Shown: piece after piece, positions 38,322 to 49,949 of the stretch
Layout of the letters: each line of letters begins with the position of its first letter
Numbering within the stretch: position 1 is the stretch's first letter
DNA from: Dasypus novemcinctus
Taxonomy: Eukaryota > Chordata > Mammalia > Cingulata > Dasypodidae
Reading direction: 5' to 3'
Assembly: GCF_030445035.2 (NCBI RefSeq)
Contig: NC_080698.1
Coordinates: 3,107,501 to 3,171,500, forward strand
DNA length: 64,000 bases
Translations under genes and position numbers: made by a program
Notes under the pieces: model-generated
Told to the model about the DNA's origin: nothing
Database searches by the model: none
What the model saw: only the letters and a program-made list of their open reading frames with translations

Positions 38322-38709
38322 CATGGCCCAGTGGTTAGGGCGTCCTTCTACCACATGGGAGGTCCGCGGTTCAAACTCCGGGCCTCCTTGACCCGTGTGG
38401 AGCTGGCCCATGCGCAGTGCTGATGCACGCAAGGAGTGCCCTGCCACTCAGGGGTGTCCCCGCGCAGGGGAGCCCCACGCGCAAGGAGTGCGCGCCGTTA
38501 GGAGAGCCACCCAGCGCGAAAGAAAGAGCAGCCTGCCCAGGAATGGTGCTGCCCACACGGAGAGCTGACACAACAACAACAACAACAAAAACACAGATTC
38601 CAGTGCTGCTCACAACAACAGAAGCAGACAAAGAAGATGCAGCAAATAGACACAGAGAGCAGACAACTGGGGTGGGGGTGGGGAGAGAGAAATAAATAAA
38701 TAAATCTTT
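38322..38709 (+). repeat. DAS-SINE, long form, head-truncated
   Basis: Starts within the head (ATGGCCCAGTGGTTAGGGCG), box B GGTTCAAACTCC, body, a CAA repeat at 38569-38589 and an AAATAAATAAATC tail. AAAAAAACATGG occurs on both sides. Confidence 0.92.
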
Positions 38710-39624
38710 AAAAAAAAACATGGGGGGAGGGGACCTTCATAACCTTGGATTTCTTTGTGATTTATTAGATAAAACACCAAAGGCACAAGCAACAAAAGAA
38801 AAAATAGATAAAATGGATTTTACCACATTTAAATTTTTTATTCATCACGGACACTACCAAGAAAGCAAAAAGACAACCTACAGAATGGGACAAAATAATT
38901 GCTAACCATATATCTGATAACAGTTTAATATCTAGAATATATAAAGGACTGCTATAATAAAACAAAAAAGGCAAATACCCAGTTTTTAAAAAATGGGCAA
39001 AGGACTACAATAGATAATTTTCTAAAGAAGATATACAAATGGCCAATAAGCCAATGAAAAGATGTTCAACATCACTGGACATCAGGAAAATGTCCAGCCA
39101 CTAGGATGGATGGCCACTAGGATGGATGGCCACTAGGATAAATAATAGCATACCTATTATTTAAAACAGAAAATAATAAATGTTGGCAAGGATGTAGAGA
39201 AATAGAAATCCTTATACATTGCTGGTGGCATTGTGAAATAGTGCAGCTGCTGTGGAAAACACTGTGTAAGTCTCTCAAAAAGATAAGCATAGAATTACCA
39301 CATTATCTGTCAACTTCATTCCAGGTATATACCCCAAAGACTTAAAAACAAGGACTCAAACAGATACCTTTTTTGCCAATGCTCATAGCAGCATTATTCA
39401 TAAGAGCAAAAGATGTAAACAATCCAAATGTCTGTCAACAGATGAATGGTTAAATAAAATATGGTATATACATACAATGGAATATTATTCAGATGCAAAA
39501 AGACATCATGTTGAGTGAAATAAGCCAGACACAAGAGGACAAAAATTGTATGATCTTGCTTATATGAAATACCTAGAATAAGTAAATTTCATAGAGACAG
39601 ATAGTAGATTAAAGTTTAATGGGG

Positions 39625-40072
39625 AGACACAGATGTGGCTCAACCAACTGCGCTCCCATCTACCATATAGGAGGTCCAGGGTTCGATGCCCAGGGCCTCC
39701 TGGTGAGGGCGAGCTGGCCCATGTGGAGTGCCGGCCCACGCTGTGGAGGAGAGCTGCCCTGAGTAGGAATGCCACCCAGAGCAGGAAAGTGCCCTGCGCA
39801 GGAGTGCCAGCCAATGCAAAGAGCTGGCACAGCAAGATGACGCAACAAGAGACAGAGGAGAGAAAATAAGACATGGCGGAACAGGGAGTTAAGGTGGCAC
39901 ATGAGAGTAATTGCCTCTCTCCTACTCCAGAAGGTCCTGGGATCAGTTTCTAGAGCTGCCAAATGAGAAGACAAGCAGACACAGAAGCACATACAGCAAA
40001 TGGACACAGAGAGTTGACAACGGGGAAATGGGGTGGAGGGGAGAAAAAAATCAAATAAATCTTTAAAAAAAG
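39625..40072 (+). repeat. DAS-SINE, dimeric/long form
   Basis: First head CACAGATGTGGCTCAACCAA with GGTTCGATGCCC; second module from about 39888 (GTTAAGGTGGCACATGAGAG). Tail AAATAAATCTTTAAAAAAAG. TTAATGGGG flanks both sides. Confidence 0.9.
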
Positions 40073-40471
40073 GTTAATGGGGCTGGGGCAAGGGTGGTGG
40101 GTAGAGAGAAAGGAGAAGAGGAATCCATTGCTTAATGGGCTCAGAGTTTCTGTTTGAGCTGATGAAAAAGTTGGGGTAATAGATATTGCTGACTGCAGCA
40201 TAATATGGTGAGTGTAGTTAATACTACTGAATCATACTTTTGAAAGTGGTTAGAATGGGAAATTTTGAGCTGTGTATATGTTACTACAATAAAAAGTTCA
40301 GAAAAAAAGTCTTCATTCAACCACACGGAAAGATCTTTCTTTGAACAAGGCATTGTGTTATATGTGGGGAAGGAAAAAATCACATATTAGTCATCTTTAT
40401 ACAAAGACACATGCAAAATATGCTTCATGTAAAGAAGCAGGCAAATAATATTAATAATAAAAGTACATGTA

Positions 40472-40885
40472 GGGAAGCGGATTTGGCTCAAGTGATACAG
40501 CGTCCGCCTACCACATGGTCCAGGGTTCCAACCTAGGGCCTCCTGACCTGTGTAGTGAGCTGGCCCATGCACTGTGCTGATGCATGCAAGGAGTGCTGTG
40601 CCACGAAGGGGTGTCCCCCGTGTAGGGGAGCCCCACATGTAAGGAGTGTGCTCCATAAGGAAAGCCGCCCCACGCAAGAAAAGCGCAGCCTGCCCGGGGT
40701 GGCACCACAACACACACGGAGAGCTGACGCAGCAAGATGACGCAACAAGAAGAGACACAGATTCCCGGTGTCGCTGACAGGAATCCAAGCGGGCACAGAA
40801 GAACACACAGCGAATGGACACAGAGAGCAGGCAAGGGGGCAGGGAAGGGGAGAGAAATAAATAAAAAATAAATCTTAAAAAAAAA
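40472..40885 (+). repeat. DAS-SINE, long form
   Basis: GGGAAGCGGATTTGGCTCAA head, shortened box B region (CAGGGTTCCAACC), full body and tail. TACATGTA flanks both ends. Confidence 0.92.
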
Positions 40886-40899
40886 ATACATGTAAACTT

Positions 40900-42510
40900 A
40901 GCCAAAGAAATTTTTTTGGGGGAAAGGAAAAACAAATTAGGAAAATTCACTTGGATCCTGGCGAGAAGTTGGAACAACACCTGTTCCGAAGGACTGGAGT
41001 TGCCCAGGAAGGGCCCTAAAATGACTTTATGTAGAATAACTGCTCTTAGAGGGAGGAGGGCCTGACCCTTAAGTTTCCGGTGGCTAAGAGTAAAAGCAAA
41101 CCACTTAGTTGGGGAAAGACTCCACCTGAGAGAAATGCATCCGCTGAGTCCTCTGGCCGTGCTCTGCAGCGCTGTGGTGTCCACCCTGCCAGTTCAGGGC
41201 GGGTTTCTTCTCTCGTTCCCTCGGGGTAAAATGGCGCCATGCCGCACCCAAGTCAACAGCATTCATTCTGCAGGAGCCGCTGTGCTTCAGGTGAACGCAC
41301 AGCTCTCTTAGGCTCTTCAATCTGGGGAAAGATTTCCGAGTAGAGGACTGGCACATGTGCCTCCCTAATGCTGCTACCCTCAGCCCACAGCTCCTAAAGG
41401 TAGAAGGGCTCTAAATCCAGGTGCCTCCACCTGGCCGGTACCCAGAGTACAGCGCTTCCACAAAGCCAGCTAAATCCGAAGAACCTTGTTGGAGGTGGGG
41501 TTGACATACTCCCGAAAAACTGAGAAGCCTGAGAAAGACACTCCACTTCCACTTGGGAGCCAAGGAGGGCTCTTGGGAACAGCTGTAATTGTCCCCACAA
41601 AATAATTTGGGCTTGTGGTTTAAGAGGAGGAAATGAACACATGAATTTACTACAAATCCTCCCAAACCTCACTGAAATGACTGAATTCAGATTAAAACCC
41701 CAGTGGCAGTTAAGAACAAGAAAGATTACCAGCAGATGGAAATGTCAAGGCATTTCTGGAACACAGAAGACACTTGGTTTCCGACAAGCAGAGAATCTCT
41801 AGCTGAGGAAGCTTCTCTACCCCTACCGTGTGAGGCCGGGGGCGTTGTATCCTTACCTCTGTCAAGCAGAAGGAATTCCACAACCCCCACACACCTTGCC
41901 ACCGGGACACTGTCTCAACATGGCGGCTTTTGTTCTCAGGATAAACCCTGGAAGTACTTGACCACTAGCAGGAGCACAGGACTGGGGCAGGTGGTGGGGA
42001 GAGAGAAAGCAGAGCAAGGCCCAGCCTGCTCCCGGGGCTCCACCAGCACTGGTCTCCCCAGAGGAGAGGGAGCCAGAGGGTGCCTCCCCGAGGCCGGCCC
42101 CCGTGCTTGGGCCACGAGGGGCTCTCCAGCCACCGTGTCTCCTCTGCCCTACGCAGGTATCCCAGAGGACGTTCTCCCACTACACCAGACGGCCCTTCCA
42201 CTCAGCGCTGCGCCGGGGACACTCGTGTGCTGGGCAGTCTCATGCCAGAGACCTGTGTTCATCAGTCAAGGCCTGGAAAGTAAAACATGCCCAGGTTCTC
42301 GGTTCAAAGAGTGGAATAAAACCCAGGGACCTATGACTGTGTTAAAAAGAGTCTCATCTTAAAGCCATAAAACTCGGATAGGAAAAAATAGTCTAATCCT
42401 ATGGATTGTCAAATCACATCATTTGAATGTACAGTCTTGTCTGTTCTCTTGGTTGACTAACCAAAAACTGGAGTCAACAGGGGTCTATGCTAATGCGGTT
42501 GGGACACCAG
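40900..42510. other. Intergenic stretch without an assigned feature
   Basis: About 1.6 kb of moderately GC-rich single-copy-looking DNA. It has a 219-codon open frame on the plus strand (41703-42362) and several on the minus. None shows a domain, conserved motif or splice context that I recognise, and base composition alone can explain them. I do not call a gene. Confidence 0.5.
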
Positions 42511-42512
42511 TT

Positions 42513-42915
42513 CTAGGATATAGTTTCCTGGCGCTGCCATCGCAAATGACCACACACTTGGTGGCCTAAAGCAGCACGTTTATCTCACAGGCCTACAGGC
42601 CCTGCCCTGGCTCTAGGGAAGATCCCTTCCCGGCCGCTTCCAGCTCCTGACTGTGGCTGGCCCACATGGCCCGCCGCCCGTGGCCCGCCGCCCGTGGCCC
42701 GCTCTCCGTGGCCCACCGTAACTGGTAGCTGCTTAACTCCAGGCTCTGCCTCCATCTCCACATGGCCTTCTTCCTGTGTGTCCCTGTGCCTCTTCTCATC
42801 TGATAGGACCCCAGGTGTATTGGATTAAGAGGCAGAGAATCAGAAAAAAGTAGAAACTGAACAATTTGTGACAGATCTCCAACCTCAAAAGATGCTGAGC
42901 CCTGGTGAGTGTTGC
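42513..42915 (-). repeat. MLT1-like LTR (ERVL-MaLR), reverse
   Basis: TTTCCTGGCGCTGCCATCGC, CACTTGGTGGCCTAAAGCAG and TTATCTCACAGGCCTACAGG match the complement of MLT1 3' ends. A local 14-base tandem (TGGCCCGCCGCCCG) lies at about 42655-42715. Confidence 0.65.
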
Positions 42916-42945
42916 AAATCAAGTTCACTAATAACATGTACCCTT

Positions 42946-43353
42946 GGGAAGTGGACGTGGCTCAACTGATAGAGCGTCCACCTACCATATGGAGGGTCCA
43001 GGGTTGGCCCATGTGGCGAGCTGGCCCACGTGCAGTGCTGCCACGTGCAAGGAGTGCCATGCCACGCAGGGGCACCCCACTATAGGGTGCCCCAAGTGCA
43101 AGGAGTGCACCCCGCAAGGAGAGTCGCCAGCGTGAAAAAAGTGTAGCCTGCCCAGGAGTGGTGCTGCACACACAGAGAACTGACACAGCAAGATCTCGCA
43201 GCGAAAAAAAAGAGACATAGTTTTCCAGCATCACCACGCTACCTGACAATGCAAGAGGACGCAGAAGAACACACAGCGAATGGACACAGAGAGTAGACAA
43301 TGGGGGAGGAAGGGAAGAGAAATAAATAAATCTTTAAAAAAAACAAAAACAAA
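42946..43353 (+). repeat. DAS-SINE, long form
   Basis: GGGAAGTGGACGTGGCTCAA head. The box B region is partly deleted. AACATGTACCCTT is present on both sides. Confidence 0.92.
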
Positions 43354-43464
43354 AACATGTACCCTTTAGGAAACTTGTCATGAGAGGATTTCTATCTTTT
43401 AGAGATATACAATGAAGTATTTATGAGTGAGAATATATGCTGTCTTGGATTTGCTTCACAATAA

Positions 43465-43545
43465 TTCAAGGCTTTTTAATGTAACATTTTGTGTGATTTA
43501 TGTGTCTTTAAAAAAAGATAATAAATGCTTAAAAAGGGAAAAAAT
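43465..43545 (+). repeat. Xenarthran L1 3' terminus fragment
   Basis: GCTTTTTAATGTAACATTTT GTGTGATTTATGTGTCTTT then A-rich; same 3' end as the copies at 993 and 28802. Confidence 0.65.
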
Positions 43546-44256
43546 TGAAAAAAATTCAAGGGAGGGGGGAATTAGATATAGATCAGCTCTGTGTTAATTG
43601 TGAAAGCTAGTTGTGAATACGTGGGATTTTGCGATGTGATTCCTTCTATTTTTGTCTGTTTGAAATTTTTTTGTAATAAAATAAAAAAAAATAAAACACT
43701 GCTGAATGTGTTGGTAATGATATTAATTTGGAATATCAAAGGATAAGACAAGGCCCCTAAAGAAATACTATCAGAAGTGTCTCTTTAACAAAAAGAACTG
43801 AGAAGAAATTAGAAAAGAATGGAATACTTAATTTTTTAAGAAGTTTTTCTCTGGGATGGGTATTTCCCAGGATTCTGCCTAAAATCCATGTCACGTATGA
43901 TTTAGACTTTAACCACATAGGTAATAAAACCTCTTAAGATTTTCTTCCAGTAAAACAGTTTCTATCTAAATTATACAGGACCCTAAAGAAGCTGGACTAC
44001 TAAAAAGGGAGAGAAACTAAGTTCCTGCAGATGATGTTGTTCTGTGTTTTGACTCTCAATTCTGTTCAATTGATGCATTTGTCTATTATATAGAAATAAC
44101 CCCTTAATTCCTGCCAACATTAATCTTCCTTATTTTTAAAAATTATGTTGGATATTCTTATGTATTTCTTCTTCCATTTGAACTTTACAATACATTGTCT
44201 TTCCTCAAAATTTTCCTTAGCATTTGCTTGGAATTATTTTAAACTCATATATTAAA

Positions 44257-44665
44257 TTCTGGGAAGCAGATGTGGCTCAACTGATAGAGCGTCCATCTAC
44301 CATATGGAGGGTCCAGAGTTCTATACCCAGGGCCTCCTGACCTGTGTGGTAAGCTGGCCCACACGCAGTGCTGATGTGCACAAGGAGTGCTGTGCCACAC
44401 CAGGGTGCCCTCACATAGGGGTGCCCCACATGCAAGCAGTACGCCCCTCAAGGAGAGCCACCCCACATGAAAAAAGCACAGCTGCCCAAGAGTGATGCCA
44501 CACACATTGAGAGTTGATGCAGCAAGATGACGCAATAAAAAGAGACGCAGTTTCCCAATGCTGCCTGATAAAGCAAGCAGACGCAAAAGAACACACAGCG
44601 AATGGACACAGAGAGCAGACAACAGGGGGGAAGGGGAGAGAAATAAACAAATCTTAAAAAAAAAA
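44257..44665 (+). repeat. DAS-SINE, long form
   Basis: GGGAAGCAGATGTGGCTCAA head, diverged box B, body and AACAAATCTTAAAAAAAAAA tail. Confidence 0.92.
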
Positions 44666-45310
44666 ATCATGTTCTTTCAGCCATAAATGGCATAAAGCTG
44701 GATTTTCTTTTTTTCCTACCCAATCTGATTGTCTTGTCTTTCTTTTTTTATGTAATAATACATACATAACACAAAATTTGCCATTTTAATCATTTTTAAA
44801 TGTAAAATTCAATGATATTAATTACTTTTACAATGTTGTGCTACCATCACCACCATCCATTACTAAAACACCAAAAAGAAATTCTTTACCATATGAGGAA
44901 TAAGTTTCCACTTCCCTTTCCCACCCCCAGCCCCCATCTCCTTCCCTGTTACCTCCTTTGTCTCTTTGGATTTGCATATTCTACGTATTTCATATAAGTG
45001 GGATCATACAATATTTGCCCATTTGTGTCTGGCTTATTTTACTCAGCATAATGCTTTCATGGTTACATCCATGTTGTAGCATGTATCAGAACTTCATTCC
45101 TTTGATGGCTGAATAGAATTCCTTTGTATGGAAATGTCACATTTTGTTTGTCCCTTCATCTGCTGATGGACACTTGGGTTGTTCCCACCTTTGGCTATTG
45201 TGAATTATGTGTCTATCAACATTGGTGGACAAGTATCTGTTTCAATTCTTTGGGATATAGACCTACAAGTGGAATTTGAGGCCATGTAGTAGTTCAATGT
45301 TTAACTTCTT

Positions 45311-45693
45311 TTTTAAAAAAAAAAAAAGATTTATTTATTTAATTAAATCCCCCCCTCCCCCAGTTGTCTGTTCTCTGTGTCTATTTGCTGCGTCTTGTTT
45401 CGTCTTGTTTCTTTGTCCGCTTCTGTTGTCGTCAGCAGCACGGGAAGTGTGGGCGGCGCCATTCCTGGGCAGGCTGCTCTTTCTTTCGCGCTGGGCGGCT
45501 CTCCTTACGGGGCGCCCTCCTTGCGCGTGGGGCTCCCCTACGCGGGGGACACCCCTGCGTGGCAGGGCATGCCTTGCGCGCATCAGCACTGCGCATGGGC
45601 CAGCTCCACACGGGTCAAGGAGGCCCGGGGTTTGAACCGCGGACCTCCCATATGGTAGGTGGACGCCCTAACCACTGGGCCAAGTCCGCTTCC
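45311..45693 (-). repeat. DAS-SINE, long form, reverse, young-looking
   Basis: CAATGTTTAACTTCTT flanks both sides exactly (16 bases). Tail complement AAGATTTATTTATTTAATTA; head complement GGGCCAAGTCCGCTTCC. CpGs are largely kept, consistent with recent insertion. Confidence 0.95.
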
Positions 45694-46869
45694 CAATGTT
45701 TAACTTCTTGAGGAACTGCCAAATTGTTCTCTACAGTGGCTGCATCATTTTACACTCCAACCAGCAATGCACCAGAGTTCCATGTTTTCCACATTCTCCC
45801 CAACCCTTGTTATTTTCCATTTTTTCAGTAATAGTCGTCCTAGTGGGTGTGAAGTGGTGCCTCTTTGTGGCTTTGTTCAGAATTTCCTTAATACTGATGA
45901 TGCTGAGTGCCTTTTCAAATGCTTACTTGCTATTTGTATACCTTCTTTGGAGAAATAGTTACCCTTTGCCAATTTTTAAATTGGGTTTTCTTTTTATTGT
46001 TGAGGTGTAGGAGATCTTTATGTATTCTGGATATTAAATACTTTTCAGATATGTGATTTCCAGATATTTTTTCCCATTCTGTAGGTTTTTTTTTCACTTT
46101 CTTGATGTGTTCTTTCATGTACAAAAGTTTTTAATTTTAATAAAGTCCAATTTATCTAATGTTTCTATTGCTGCTCGCACTTTTGGTATAAAGTATAAGA
46201 ATCCATTATCTAACATAAGGCCCTGAAGATATTTCCATTTGCTTTCTTCTAAGAGTTTTATAGTTTTAGCTCTTATATTTAGATCTTTGATCTATTTTGT
46301 GTTAATTTTTAAATATGGTCTGAGGTAAAGGTCAAGTTTCATTCTTTTGTATGTGGATATCCAGTTTTCCCAGCACCATTTGTTAAAAAGACTATTCTTT
46401 TCCCATTGAATGGACTTGGCACCTGTATTGAAATCAATGAGCCATAGATGTGTGGGTTTATTTCTGAACTCTCAATTCTATTCCCTTGGTCTATACATCT
46501 GTCTTTACACCAGTACCACACTGTTTTGCACCATAGCTTTGTTGTAAGACTTGCTATTTGGAAGGGCGTGAGACCTCCAAATTTTTTCTTCTTTTTCAAG
46601 ATAGTTTTGGCTATTTGGGGCCCCTTGATGTTCCATATGAATTTGACATTTGGCGTCTCCATTTCTGTAAAAATAAGGTTGCTGGAATTTTTACTGGACT
46701 GCATGGAATCTGTAGATTGCTTTGGTTACTGAAATGTTAGTAAGTCTTCCAATCCATAAACCTGGAATTTCTTTCCATTTGCTTAGGTCTAGAGTTTTCT
46801 CTTTCTAATGAAAGATCTAACTTTTTAATCTTTGCTATGTCCACTGGTTACTTGTTACCTTATTCTTTT

Positions 46870-47478
46870 TTGTGGTTTTTGTTTTTGTTTTGTTTTGTTT
46901 TTTGAAGTGTCAGGGCTAGGGATTGAACCCGGGACCTCGTATGTGGGAAACCAGTGCTCAACCACTGTTTTCTTTTTTTTTTTAAAGATTTATTTATTTT
47001 ATTTATTTCTCTCCTCCACCCAACCTTGTCGTCTGCTCTCTGTGTCCATTTGCTGTGTGTTCTTCTGTGTCTGCTTGTCTTCTCTTTAGGTGGCACCAGG
47101 AACTGATCCTGGGACCTTCTGGAGCGGGAGAGAGGCACTCAATTTCTTGTGCCACCTCGGCTCCCTGGTCTGCCGTCCCTCTTATTGTCTTTCCTCTGTG
47201 TCTGTTCTGCACCAGCGCTCCTGCGCAGGCCAGCACTCTGTGTGGGCCAGCTCTCCGCTCAGGCTAGCCCTCACCAGGCGGCCCTAGGAATTGAACCCTG
47301 GACCTCTATATGGTAGATGGGAGCCCAATCACTTGAGCCACATCCACTTCCCGCACTGAGTGTTCTTTTGTTTATTTGTTTGTTTGTTTTGTTTTCAGGA
47401 GGTACTGACTGGGGAACAAACCTGGGACCTTGTATGTAGGAAGCAGGCACTCAACCATTTGAGCTACATCCGCCTCCC
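46870..47478 (-). repeat. Cluster of nested DAS-SINEs, reverse
   Basis: CCTTATTCTTTT occurs at about 46858 and 47479, so the cluster sits in one original target. Inside are a short monomer (46870-46968), a dimeric copy (46970-47353) and another monomer (about 47368-47478). All are reversed, with box B complements GATTGAACCCGGGACC, GAATTGAACCCTGGACC and CAAACCTGGGACC. Confidence 0.85.
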
Positions 47479-47619
47479 TCCTTATTCTTTTCATATTTTA
47501 TGCTTTGTCATTGTTTTCTCTTTGCTGATTGGATATTCTACAGATATTTCAATTTCTCTTGTAATAACTTGAAACATCTACAAATAATTTGTATTTCTCC
47601 ATTAAAATCATACATCCTT

Positions 47620-48039
47620 GGGAAGCAGACTTGGCCCAATGGATAGGGTGTCTGCCTACCACATGGGAAGTCCGCGGTTCAAACCCCACGCCTCCTTGAC
47701 CCGTGTGGAGCTGGCCAACGCACAGTGCTGATGCACGCAAAGAGTGCCCTGCCATGCAGGGGTGCCCCCACGTAGGGGAGCCCCACGCACAAGGAGTGCA
47801 CCCGTAAGGAGAGCCGCCCAGCGCGAAACAAAGTGTAGCCTGCCCAAGAATGGCGCCGCACACATGGAGAGCTGACACAACAAGATGACGCAACAAAAAG
47901 AAACACAGATTCCTGGTGCCGCTGATAAGGGTAGAAGCAGCCACAGAAGAACACACAGCTAATGGACACACAGAGCAGACAACTGGGGGGTGAGGGGGTG
48001 AGAGAAAAAAATAAAAATAAATCTTTTTTTAAAAAATCT
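47620..48039 (+). repeat. DAS-SINE, long form
   Basis: GGAAGCAGACTTGGCCCAAT head, box B GGTTCAAACCCC, body and long A/T tail. TACATCCTT flanks both sides. Confidence 0.94.
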
Positions 48040-48264
48040 TACATCCTTTAGGATGAAAGCTTTACATCCTTTTGCCATCCTCTGCCCTTCCTCATACTTT
48101 GCAGATTTTGTGGATATCACACCTTTTAACTTCAAATTATTCTATTTTTCACATTTAAATAATTCTTTACTAACCAATGCATTGAATATCCTAATCATAT
48201 TACAAATTATTTAGACTGAAGTCTAAGTTATATTGGTTTCCATTCTTAACAATATTTTTAAAAA

Positions 48265-48440
48265 ATAAACCTTTAATTTTGGAATAGTTTTAGATCTACA
48301 GAAATATTACAAAGGTAATACAATACAGGGAGTTCCTATATACCCCACACCCACTTTCTCCTATTTTTAACATCTTACATTATGGTACATTTGTTACAAT
48401 GAATGAACTAGTATTGATGTTTTATTAGTAAAGAAAGGGG
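48265..48440 (-). repeat. Old L1 3' UTR fragment, reverse
   Basis: GGAATAGTTTTAGATCTACA, GGGAGTTCCTATATACCCCA, CATCTTACATTATGGTACAT resemble the complement of an old L1M 3' end. A related fragment lies at 62758-63215. Confidence 0.55.
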
Positions 48441-48454
48441 GAGTGGGTATAGTT

Positions 48455-48544
48455 GGGGAGTGATGTAGCTCAGTGGTTTGAGCACCTGCTTACCATGTAC
48501 AAGGTCCCAGGTTTAATCCCTAGTATCTCCTTTTTAAAAAAAAG
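48455..48544 (+). repeat. Short DAS-SINE monomer
   Basis: GAGTGATGTAGCTCAGTGGT, GTACAAGGTCCCAGGTTTAA, TCTCCTTTTTAAAAAAAA. Single tRNA-like head. Confidence 0.8.
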
Positions 48545-48589
48545 TACCCTCTTAATTAGAGGTAGAGTGGGCATCACCAGCACAGAATT

Positions 48590-48805
48590 TTCAGGACTGG
48601 GGAATGAACGATGGACTAGAATAGACTTACTGGTATTCTACTATAGACTTGTTGTGATTCTAGCAATGGAAGAACTTTTATCACTGATGTGGAGTCAGTG
48701 GCCACTGGAGGAGTCTGAGGAGAGGGAGACGGAAAAATAGGTGTAATATGAGGGTATTTTGGGGACTTGGGAATTGTCCTGAACGACATAACAATGACAG
48801 ATACA
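48590..48805 (+). repeat. Xenarthran L1 3' end fragment
   Basis: ACTGGTATTCTACTATAGAC, CTAGCAATGGAAGAACTTTT and GGGGACTTGGGAATTGTCCT match the copy at 36005. It stops where the LTR piece begins, so its 3' end is missing. Confidence 0.7.
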
Positions 48806-49200
48806 GGCCTCTTGGTGGGTGAGGACTCACAGATACAAGGCATGGCAAAGAACAGGGTTGGGGGTTTTTGATATTGCAGTTTGATGCTGAAGCCTTAAGC
48901 TGGAGCCCTGGAAAGTAAGCTCACAGAGGAAACAGAAGCAAGCCCCAGAAAGGGAAAAACAATGAGCCCAGGAAAAAAGAAGCCTGAGGAAGGGAGGAAC
49001 CTAGGAAGCCTGAACCCTCACGGCTGTAGGCAGCCATCTTGCTCCAACACGTGGAAATAGACTTTGGTGAGGGAAGTAGCTTATGCTTTATGGCCTGGTA
49101 ACTGTAAGCTCCTACCCCAAATAAATACCCTTTATACAAACCAACCAATGTCTGGTATTTTGCATCAGCACCCCTTTACTAATACACTAATACGCTCATT
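48806..49200 (+). repeat. ERVL-type LTR body, plus orientation (inverted relative to its provirus)
   Basis: Matches the complement of the LTR at 51595-52100 from about LTR base 110 to its end: TTTGATGCTGAAGCCTTAAG, CAACACGTGGAAATAGACTT, AATGTCTGGTATTTTGCATC and CACCCCTTTACTAATACAC. Confidence 0.8.
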
Positions 49201-49213
49201 TTAAAAGTGTGCT

Positions 49214-49557
49214 GGAGGGAGGCAGACTTGGCTCAATGGATAGAGCATCTGCTTACCACATGGGAGGTCCAGGGTTCAAACACAGGACCTCCTGACCCAT
49301 GTGGTGAGCTGGCCCACACGCGGTGCTGATGCGCGCAAGGAGTGCCGTGCCACGCAGGGATGTCCCCCATGTAGGGGATCCCCACGTGCAAGGAGTGCAC
49401 CCCGTAAGGAGAGCTGCCCAGCATGAAAGAAGGTCCAGCCTGCCCAGGAGTGGCGCTGCACACATGGAGAGCTGACGCAGCAAGATGATGCAACAACAAC
49501 AACAACAACAACAAAAAAGAGACACAGATTCCTAGTGCCACTGACAAGAATAGAAGC
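49214..49557 (+). repeat. DAS-SINE, long form, lacking its tail
   Basis: Head GGCAGACTTGGCTCAATGG, box B GGTTCAAACACAGG, and a body with a CAA repeat at 49490-49513. It stops at GACAAGAATAGAAGCA with no poly-A or target duplication, directly against LTR sequence. This suggests it was cut by a rearrangement. Confidence 0.88.
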
Positions 49558-49949
49558 ATAATCCAATATCTATTTTTGGAATTCATAACCATATCAAACT
49601 GCTACACTCTACTCTCTGAATTCCAAAAAGACATTACAATATTTGAAAAAATCTTAAATCAGTAACAAGCAAGTACTACATCAGATCATAATCAATTTAA
49701 AGAAATACAGTTTGTCTTGGGACATAGTCCTGTCTGCTATAGACTCTGAAACTTACAAAACAATGTATATGTTTCCATTACACAAATGGACAGATATAGG
49801 ATAAACATTTTCATTAAAATAAGGAGAAATTGGGAGGGAAACATGAGTCAGAGGTCCTCTACAGTTCCGTAAACCTGGAGGGCATCTTCCATTGGATTTC
49901 AAAGTCTAGAGTCATTGTTAAGATGATGGTTTCTTCTCGTTGGGGCCAC

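Larger units (their letters stand above)
38205..40310 (+). repeat. L1 ORF2 3' portion and 3' UTR, split by two DAS-SINEs
   Basis: ORF2-end text: CAAAGGCACAAGCAACAAAA, GAAGATATACAAATGGCCAA, GTTGGCAAGGATGTAGAGAA, GCAGCATTATTCATAAGAGC. SINEs lie at 38322-38709 and 39625-40072, both with target duplications made of L1 sequence. A 16-base unit (GGCCACTAGGATGGAT) is repeated about three times at 39098-39140. Confidence 0.88.
44735..47605 (-). repeat. L1 3' UTR and ORF2 3' portion, reverse, split by DAS-SINEs
   Basis: From the left: 3'-UTR complement (ATACATAACACAAAATTTGC), ORF2-end complement (GGTTGTTCCCACCTTTGGCT, CTCCCCAACCCTTGTTATTT), then further ORF2 (CAGTTTTCCCAGCACCATTT, TCTTCCAATCCATAAACC). 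A long single insertion later hit by SINEs at 45311-45693 and 46870-47478. Its upstream limit near 47.6 kb is uncertain. Confidence 0.85.

Noticed and set aside
40387..41184. 265-codon minus-strand open frame
   Set aside because: Its central part is a translated DAS-SINE and the rest is flanking sequence joined by chance.
41703..42362. 219-codon plus-strand open frame
   Set aside because: No recognisable motif, no splice or promoter context and equally long frames on the opposite strand; not enough to call a gene.
42655..42715. CRISPR-like short repeat array (CCCGCCGCCCGTGG units)
   Set aside because: Units are directly adjacent with no spacers; a small minisatellite in an LTR remnant of a mammalian genome.
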